A stretch of DNA of 64,000 bases from Colletes latitarsis. Taxonomy: Eukaryota; Arthropoda; Insecta; Hymenoptera; Colletidae. Location: positions 28,815,501-28,879,500 of the forward strand of contig NW_027488367.1 in the NCBI RefSeq assembly GCF_051014445.1. The letters run 5' to 3'. The notes under the pieces were generated by a model that was not told the origin of the DNA, searched no databases, and saw only the letters and a list, made by a program, of their open reading frames with translations. Positions 57,101-62,807 of the stretch are shown here, piece by piece (the stretch's first letter is position 1; the number at the start of each line of letters is the position of its first letter). Position numbers and translations under genes: made by a program.

Positions 57101-59088
57101 CAAGTTATGTCTGGGATAGGTCTGGGATTTGCCCTCATCAGACTGATACTTTCGCATTCTTCACATACTTGTTGAACGGATCCTGGGTTTTTTCTGGTTT
57201 GGATCACGTAGTAATGTGGTACCACACTGAAACAGTCGATTAAACCTGGTTTCGATCAGTATTTTCGAGGATAACGCAAGATAAGTCTGGGATAGGTCTG
57301 GGATTTGACCTCATCAGACTCATACTTTCGCGTTTTTCACATACTTGTTGAACAGATCCTGGGTTTTTTCTGGTTTGGATCACGTAGTAGTGTGGTACAA
57401 CACTGAAACAGTCCATTAAACCTGCTTGCGATCAATATTTTAGAGGATAACGCATGTTAGGTCTGGGTTAGGTCTAGGATTTGCCCTCATCAGGCTCATT
57501 CTTTCGCATATTTCTCAAACTTGATGGCTAGATCCTGGGCTTTTTCTGGATTGCATCACGTAGTAATGTGGTACCACACTGAAACATTCAATTAAACCTG
57601 GTCTTGATAAATATATTAGCGGATAACGCATGTTAGGTCTGGGTTAGGTCTAGGATTTGCCCTCATCAGGCTCATACTTTCGCATATTTCTCATACTTCA
57701 TGGCTAGATCCTGGGCTGTTTCTGGTTTGAATCACGTAGTAATGTGGTACCACGCTGAAACAGTCAATTAAACCTGGTTTCGATCAATATTTTAGGGGAT
57801 AACGCTAGTTAGGTCTGGGATAGGTCTAGGATTTGCCCTCATCAGGCTCTTACTTTCGCATATTTCTCATACTTCATGGCTAGATCCTGGGCAATTTCTG
57901 GATTGGATCACGTAGTAAAGTGGTACCACACTGAAACATTCAATGAAACCTGGTCTGGATAAATATTTTAGAGGATAACGCATCTTAGGTCAGGGTTAGG
58001 TGTAAGATTTGCCCTCATCAGGCTCACAGTTTCGCGTTTTTCACATTCTTGATGAACAGATCCTGGGTTTTGTCTGGTTTGGATCACGAAGTGGTGTGGT
58101 ACCACAGTGAAACAATCAATTAAACCAGGTCTTGATAAATATTTTAGGTGATAACGCACGTTAGGTCTGGGTTAGGTCTAGGTTTGCCCTCATCAGGCTC
58201 ATACTTTCGCATATTTCTCATACTCCATGGATAGATCCTGGGCTATTTTCTGGTTTGGATCACATAGTAATGTGGTACCACACTGAAACAGTCGATTAAA
58301 CCAGGTTTCGATTAATATTTTTGAGGATAACGCATGTTAGGTCTAGGTTAGGCCTGGGATTTGCTCTCATCAGGCTCATTCTTTCGCATATTTCTCATAC
58401 TTGATGGCTAGATCCGGGGCTTTTTCTGGATTGCATCACGTAGTAATGAAGTACGACACTAAAACAGTCAATTAAACCTGGTATCGATCAATATTTTAGA
58501 GGATAACGCATGTTAGGTCTAGGTTAGGTCTGGGATTTTCACTCATCAGGCTCACAGTTTCGCGTTTTTCACATTCTTGTTGAACAGATCCTGGGTTTTG
58601 TCTGGTTTGGATCACGAGATAGTGTGGTACCACACTGAAACAGTCCATTAAACCTGGTTTCGCTCAATATTTTATAGGATAACGCATGTTAGGTCTAGGT
58701 TAGGTCTGGGATTTGCTCTCATCAGGCTCATTCTTTCGCATATTTCTCATACTTGATGGCTAGATCCTGGGCAGTTTCTGGATTGCATCACGGAGTAATG
58801 TAGTACCACACTGAAACAGTCAATGAAACCTGGTTTCCATCACTATTTTAGAGGACAACGCAAGTTAGGTCTAGGTAAGGCCTGAGATTTTCACTGATCA
58901 GACTCATACTTTCGCATTCTTCACATACTTGTTGAACGGATCCTGGGTTTTTTCTGGTTTGGATCACGTAGTAATGAGGCACCACACTGAAACGGACAAT
59001 TAAACCTAGTTTCGATCAATATTTTAGAGGATAACGCAAATTAGGTCTGGGATAGGTCTGGGATTTGCCCTCATCAGGCTCATACTTT
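51151..59088. repeat. Degenerating right end of the satellite array
   Basis: Up to about 54.8 kb, rearranged pieces of the 41-51 kb units are still recognisable (for example 52,495-53,292 against 48,976-49,773, offset 3,519). A small internal deletion near 53,316 removes about 10 bp from the conserved GATCCTGGG region. From about 55 to 59 kb each monomer carries its own substitutions (for example CACGGAGTAATGTAGTACC near 58,789 and GAAACGGACAATT near 58,989) and I find no long duplicated block. This pattern is typical of an array edge that escapes homogenisation. The stretch contains no gene. Confidence 0.75.
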
Positions 59089-59089
59089 T
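59081..59089. other. Insertion junction of the retrotransposon in a satellite monomer
   Basis: The satellite word CATACTTTCGC is interrupted after CATAC, and the following T residues merge into a run of 22 T. The exact cut is ambiguous by up to three T because the target itself has TTT. The retroelement is on the minus strand, so its 3' poly(A) end lies here and its 5' end lies beyond the right edge. The target-site duplication therefore cannot be checked inside the window. Confidence 0.9.
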
Positions 59090-59107
59090 TTTTTTTTTTT
59101 TTTTTTT
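59086..59107 (-). other. Poly(A) tail of the retrotransposon
   Basis: A run of 22 T on the plus strand, read as poly(A) on the element's strand, directly follows the 3' UTR. Up to three of these bases may belong to the target. No AATAAA hexamer is evident just upstream on the element's strand (the nearest sequence reads TTTTCCCCACGAC before the tail), so the 3' end may be formed by read-through or reverse-transcriptase choice and not by a standard polyadenylation signal. Confidence 0.9.
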
Positions 59108-59133
59108 GTCGTGGGGAAAATCTTCGAAAGACT

Positions 59134-59165
59134 CCCTCCCACCTCCTTGGGGAGAGGTGGGAGGG
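59134..59165 (-). other. Terminal 12-bp stem-loop next to the poly(A) tail
   Basis: CCCTCCCACCTC (59,134-59,145) and GAGGTGGGAGGG (59,154-59,165) pair perfectly around an 8-nt loop. It is the hairpin nearest to the 3' end, 26 nt from the tail, and so the best-placed candidate for recognition by the reverse transcriptase at the start of target-primed synthesis. The role is inferred; only the pairing is seen. Confidence 0.75.
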
Positions 59166-59240
59166 GTGTGTGGGATTCCCCGCGCCCGTACAACGACAGG
59201 CGCGGGACCTACCCACTAAAAACCCCACGGTGACCCTTCG

Positions 59241-59300
59241 GCACGCTTTGGGAGGATACCGGGAATCGCTCGAAGCATTCTTCCGGTATCCTCCCCGTGC
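59241..59300 (-). other. Longest 3' UTR hairpin, 18 paired bases
   Basis: A 13-bp perfect stem (59,250-59,262 with 59,283-59,295) is extended by a second 5-bp stem (59,241-59,245 with 59,296-59,300) across a 4-nt bulge on one side. The loop is 20 nt. A bulged long stem of this kind is a common form of protein-binding RNA element. Confidence 0.75.
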
Positions 59301-59623
59301 CCGCGCGTTCGCGCCCATCCCCCGGGGGGACAATCGGTCCCCCCAGTAGACACTCTGCCTCATAGCGGCGGGACGGGGCCACTCCATCCCGCCGCTATCC
59401 GTCCCGGGGCCGCGTTTAGTGGCGGCTGCGAGCCCCAACTCGCAACCGCCCGCGACCCCGTTTCCACCCCTCGGCGGCCGGGCGTTCATGGCCGCACCAG
59501 ACCGCCGAGGGTGCCTCCCCTTGCGTCGGACCGGTGGGGGGAGGCACTCCTACCCCCAACCGGTCCGACCCGGCGCTGCCTGGCGGGAGGAGGGTCCCCT
59601 CAGGACCCCCCTCCCAGCCTAGG

Positions 59624-62600
59624 TCATCCGCCACGCCGAGGCGGCCGCCCGCGACGCCTCGCGACCGGGCGACGACCTCCGGCCAGCGCACGAGCGCGAG
59701 CTTCAGTGCGCCGCTGAAGCTCGCGCTCCCTCCCCGCGGCCTCCTTCTGCAACATTACGTTCTCGCAGAAGGAGGCCACGGCCCTCCACTTCTCCTCGCT
59801 GCCGAGCATGGCGCGCACCACGCCCGGCAGCGAGACATCCCGCCCGACGACGCCGACCAGGACACGGCGCTCCCCCTCCCACGCGGGGCATACCTCCAGG
59901 GTATGATCTGCCGTGTCCTGCTCAGCGTCGCAGTGGCAGCAACGCGCCGTCGGCTCCTTCCCTATCCGGCACAGGTATCTTCCGAAGCTGCCATGCCCGG
60001 AAAATACCTGTGCCAGCCGGTAGGTGAGGCTGCCATGGCCTCTGTCCAGCCACTCCTTCAGGAGTGGCCGAACAGCCCCGACAGTCCGGTGCCCCGCGGT
60101 TGGCAGAGCCAGCCGCTCCTGCCACGCGAGCAACACGGACTGCCGGGCCTGGCGCTTCAAATCGCCCCAAGCAGGTTCCTGCCCGCCCGGGACCGCCCCC
60201 ACCCCCGCGCGACGGTCGACGCGGTGCCGGTACATCACCGCGTGCGACCGCGCGAGCAGGTCCATGGGCGGCATCCCCGCTAGAACCGTCGCCGCCTCAT
60301 GTGACATGGTCCGATACCCGCGGACGACCCTGAGCGCCACGCGCCTCTGCACCCGACGCAGCATAGTCATGCTGCGCCGGGAGGCAGCCAGGTCGTCCGC
60401 CCAGACGGGGGCCCCGTATAGGGCCACCGACTGGACCATTGCCACATAGAGGCGACGAACTCGGCCCGCCGGGCCCCCCAGGTTGGGCAGGATCCGGCCC
60501 AGAGCCGCAACCATCCTTTCCAACCGGGGGACCAGGCAGCGGAAATGCTTCTCGAAACGCCAGTGGCTATCGAGGATCAGCCCCAGATACCTGATCTGGG
60601 GCTTCACCTCGATGTCAGCCCCACCCACCCGAATCAGAGGGGGTGGCGGATCCTGCCGAGGTGAATGAAACGCAATCACCTCGGTCTTATGGACCGCCAC
60701 CGTCATCCCCATCCCCCTGATCCGGTCGACGACGCGTTGCGACCCCTCCTCCGCGCGACGCATGGCCCTCCCCCAGTGCGCCCCGACGGCCAGCACCAGT
60801 GTGTCATCCGCATAACACACCGTGCTGACGCCGTCGGGGAGGCCGGCCCGCAACACCGAGTCGTACGCGATGTTCCACAGGAGTGGCCCGAGGACCGACC
60901 CCTGCGGAACACCGCAGTACACCTCCCTCCGCATATCACCATCCCGGCCCGGATACTCGATCCACCTGCCGCGGAGATAATCCCCGACGACCGCCCTGAG
61001 ACAAGGGGGGACTCGATGATATTCGAGCCCCCTCCTTATCCCTTCCCAGGGGAGGGTGTTAAAGGCATTGGCAATATCCAAGGATATTGCCAATGCCACC
61101 CCTCCCCGGGAGACGGCCGCCTCCGAGAGGGCCCTCACACGACCTATCGCGTCGATAGTCGATCGGCCCCCCCGGAAACCGAACTGGCAGTCGGCCAGAC
61201 CGGGATCACCCCGCGACAGGTGCTCGACGAGGCGGGCAGCAATCACACGCTCGAAGAGCTTGCCCACCTCGTCGAGGAGACAAATGGGCCGGTATGCGGA
61301 GGGAGACTCCGCGGGCCGACCCTCCTTCCGGAGGAGGACCATCCTCGCCACCTTCCAACTCGGGGGGAATCGCCCGTCCCTCAGGCAGCGGTCGAACAAC
61401 CGCCTGAGGTCAGCCCCAAGGACGCCCTGGGTCAAGACCCAAACCCGGCCGGGCACACCATCCGGACCCGGGGCCGTGTTACGAACCCCGAGCCGTCTGA
61501 TGGCCGCTGCCAGCTCCTCCTGCGTGACCCCCAGCTCGGCCGTCCACTCCACTGGGACAGCCGCCGCCGCCGGAGGACGCGGTCCCCTCTCCCCAATTGG
61601 GAAGAGTGTATTGACCACGTCCTCCAGCAGCCGGGGGTCAAGACCCTCGGTGACGGGGGGCGCCCACGGGCGGAGCTTATTCAGCACCACCTTATATGGG
61701 CGCCCCCATGGATCGTCATCAAGGGTCTGGAGGAGCTCCTTCCATGCCTGAGTCTTGGCCCGTTTGATGGCGACCTGCAGAGCAACCCGCGCCACGCGGT
61801 ATGCTCCATACAGGTCATCAGCTGCCCTCGCTCGCGCCACGCCGTCGCCTGTACGTTGACGACGGAGCGCGCGGGCGCACTGGCGTCGGGCGCGGACAGT
61901 CGCGACTCGCAACTCCGCGATCGCGTCCGACCACCAGTACACCGCCCGGCGAGGAGAAGCCCGCCCGACCCGAGGCATCGCCGCGTCGCAAATACCCGCG
62001 ACCAATGCCCGGAGCCGGGCGACCTCCTCCTCTATGCTCGGCATCTCGGCCGCTCCCTGCGGCCAAGTTGCAGCGAGGGCAGCTGCCATCAGGGCGTCCT
62101 TGTCCAGGCGCCGAAGCGCCCAGCGGCGTGGTGGGGTGCCACGCAGGCGGCCGTGTCGGGATGCACTCGCGGCGGCAGAGACCTCCATCCGGATGTACCG
62201 GTGATCGGAGAGTGTCTCTGCCCCCGCGACCACGTGCCAACCCGACACCATGCGCACGGCGTTGGGGGTCGCGAATCCAACATCCACGATGGACCCCCCA
62301 TATCGCCGCACGCATGTGTGCTCCGACCCCCGGTTCAATACCCGGAGGTCGAGCCCCGCCGCCCAATCGCCCAGGATCCCGCCGCGAACGGAGGTCCTGG
62401 GGGATCCCCAAGCCACCGACTTGGCATTAAAATCCCCCAGGACCAGCACCGGCCGGGCCGCGTAGCGCTGCACGCATGCCGCGACCTCGGCCGAGTACAG
62501 CTCGAACGCAGCGTGACCGCTACGGGGCGAAATGTAGCACCCCACCACAGCGACTCCCCCCAGTCCACGGCGACGAATCCCCGACCGCGCTCCAACAAGG

Positions 62601-62805
62601 AGAACGGTGGGGACCCGTCGCCCCCTCTCCATACCGTCGCCACCAAGCCGTCCGCGTCGCCCACCCAATGAGGATGATCAGGGACGCGGTACGGCTCGGC
62701 GGCGACCGCCAGGCCAACCCCCCACTCCGCGAGGACTTGGGACATCAAGTCCTGTGCCGCGCGGCAGTGGTTGAGGTTGGCCTGGAGGAGGAGGCGGGGC
62801 GGCAT
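59624..62805 (-). CDS. ORF2: endonuclease-reverse transcriptase, R1 clade, one frameshift
   Basis: ORF2 nicks target DNA and copies the element RNA from the exposed 3' end (target-primed reverse transcription). The start is the ATG at 62,805, which overlaps the ORF1 stop. The first frame runs 83 codons and carries endonuclease residues in NLNHC and EPYR (N10, E37). The frame is then broken at a run of six G (62,556-62,561). The next frame is open to TGA at 59,624; the conceptual length of 1,060 residues suits the clade. It holds endonuclease motifs GDFNAKS (62,437) and LSDHRYI (62,209), then reverse transcriptase motifs FGFRGGRST, LDIANAF (first catalytic Asp, 61,078), GVPQGSVLGPLL (60,913), YADD (60,814-60,803) and YLGLILD. 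A CX2CX8HX4C knuckle follows (59,941-59,888), then an Arg-rich tail. All key catalytic residues are present. As written, the frameshift would abolish function; a sequencing error or ribosomal slippage at the G run could explain it. Confidence 0.93.
60781..60839 (-). other. Nested hairpin with the YADD codons in its apical loop
   Basis: Three stacked stems pair in register: 60,781-60,790 with 60,830-60,839 (10 bp), 60,791-60,796 with 60,822-60,827 (6 bp), and 60,799-60,804 with 60,815-60,820 (6 bp). The codons for the reverse transcriptase YADD box (60,803-60,814) fall almost entirely in the apical loop. Confidence 0.75.
61064..61097 (-). other. 16-bp perfect hairpin over reverse transcriptase motif A
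   Basis: GGCATTGGCAATATCC (61,064-61,079) pairs perfectly with GGATATTGCCAATGCC (61,082-61,097), leaving a 2-nt centre. The arms encode residues around LDIANA, and the catalytic Asp codon (61,078-61,076) lies at the apex. It is the longest uninterrupted inverted repeat I found in the element. A 2-nt centre would open to a slightly larger loop in RNA. Confidence 0.8.
62556..62561 (-). other. Frameshift at a G6 homopolymer in the ORF2 endonuclease
   Basis: Up to codon 83 the frame from the ORF2 ATG reads as R1-clade endonuclease, then it becomes nonsense. The matching continuation (GVAVVGCYISPRSG) is in the frame reached by a -1 shift within this run. One missing G would account for it. Homopolymer runs are common sites of both slippage mutation and read error. 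A -1 ribosomal slip from GGG to GGG is possible in principle, but no spacer-pseudoknot was identified. Confidence 0.85.
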
Positions 62806-62807
62806 TA
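62803..62807 (-). promoter_or_regulatory. TAATG stop-start overlap joining ORF1 and ORF2
   Basis: On the element's strand the TAA that ends ORF1 (62,807-62,805) shares its last A with the ATG of ORF2 (62,805-62,803). The same UAAUG arrangement in the R1-clade element SART1 was shown to allow coupled termination and reinitiation, so that ORF2 protein is made from a bicistronic RNA at a lower level than ORF1. The overlap is seen directly; the mechanism here is inferred from that relative. Confidence 0.9.

Larger units (their letters stand above)
1..59088. repeat. 176-bp satellite DNA array, about 335 tandem monomers
   Basis: The word CCACACTGAAACAG and its variants recur at 1, 177, 353, 529 and so on, giving a 176-bp period. 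The last full start is at 58,982, only 21 bp out of phase after 335 units, so indels are rare. Going along a monomer one sees: a palindromic end box plus ACTGAAACAGTC; ATTAAACCTGG; an AT-rich stretch (AATATTTTAGAGGATAACGC); a TTAGG-containing stretch; CTCATCAGGCTCATACTTTCGC; a variable block of about 35 bp; then GATCCTGGG, a T-run, and GGATCACGTAGTAATG. All monomers run in the same direction. No coding capacity is credible because 176 is not a multiple of three. The array could be centromeric, pericentromeric or subtelomeric; the sequence alone does not decide this. Confidence 0.97.
59108..59623 (-). other. 3' UTR of the retrotransposon, a chain of nine hairpins
   Basis: This is the 516-nt region between the ORF2 stop and the poly(A) tail. 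It has no credible reading frame of its own. Nine inverted repeats tile it: 59,134-145 with 59,154-165; 59,179-186 with 59,199-206; 59,241-262 with 59,283-300 (one 4-nt bulge); 59,324-331 with 59,337-344; 59,362-373 with 59,387-398; 59,421-432 with 59,439-450 (one mismatch); 59,468-477 with 59,502-511; 59,525-540 with 59,553-569 (one bulge); and 59,585-597 with 59,603-615 (one mismatch). In related elements such as SART1 the reverse transcriptase recognises structure in the 3' UTR of its own RNA, so these stems are candidates for template selection. Confidence 0.85.

Noticed and set aside
3190..58159. Dozens of open frames of 60-92 codons in the satellite, many giving very similar peptides
   Set aside because: They are the same satellite sequence read in one frame over one to one and a half monomers. 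Because 176 is not a multiple of three the frame changes at each monomer and soon hits a stop. Their similarity is that of the DNA repeat, not of a protein family.
1..59088. CENP-B box in the satellite monomer
   Set aside because: The TTTCG part occurs, but the required CGGG half at the right spacing does not.
1..59088. tRNA-like B box (GGTTTCGATC) in each monomer, suggesting a SINE or tRNA origin
   Set aside because: It has one extra T compared with the consensus, and no A box or foldable cloverleaf lies upstream at a suitable distance.
1..59088. CRISPR-like regular repeats
   Set aside because: The whole 176-bp unit is repeated; there are no unique spacers and the context is eukaryotic.
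59060..59090. Target-site duplication
   Set aside because: Only the 3' side of the insertion is visible, so a duplication cannot be identified here.
59016..59489. 157-codon minus-strand frame running through the poly(A) tail into satellite
   Set aside because: It crosses the 3' UTR, reads the tail as a lysine run and ends in satellite; an artefact of the junction.
59534..60283. 249-codon plus-strand frame and several shorter overlapping frames
   Set aside because: Shadow frames of the GC-rich ORF2 C-terminus and 3' UTR, with no motif.
60665..62671. 668-codon open frame on the plus strand
   Set aside because: It lies antisense to ORF2, which has complete endonuclease and reverse transcriptase motifs. 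Long antisense frames are common opposite GC-rich genes, and this one has no recognisable domain.
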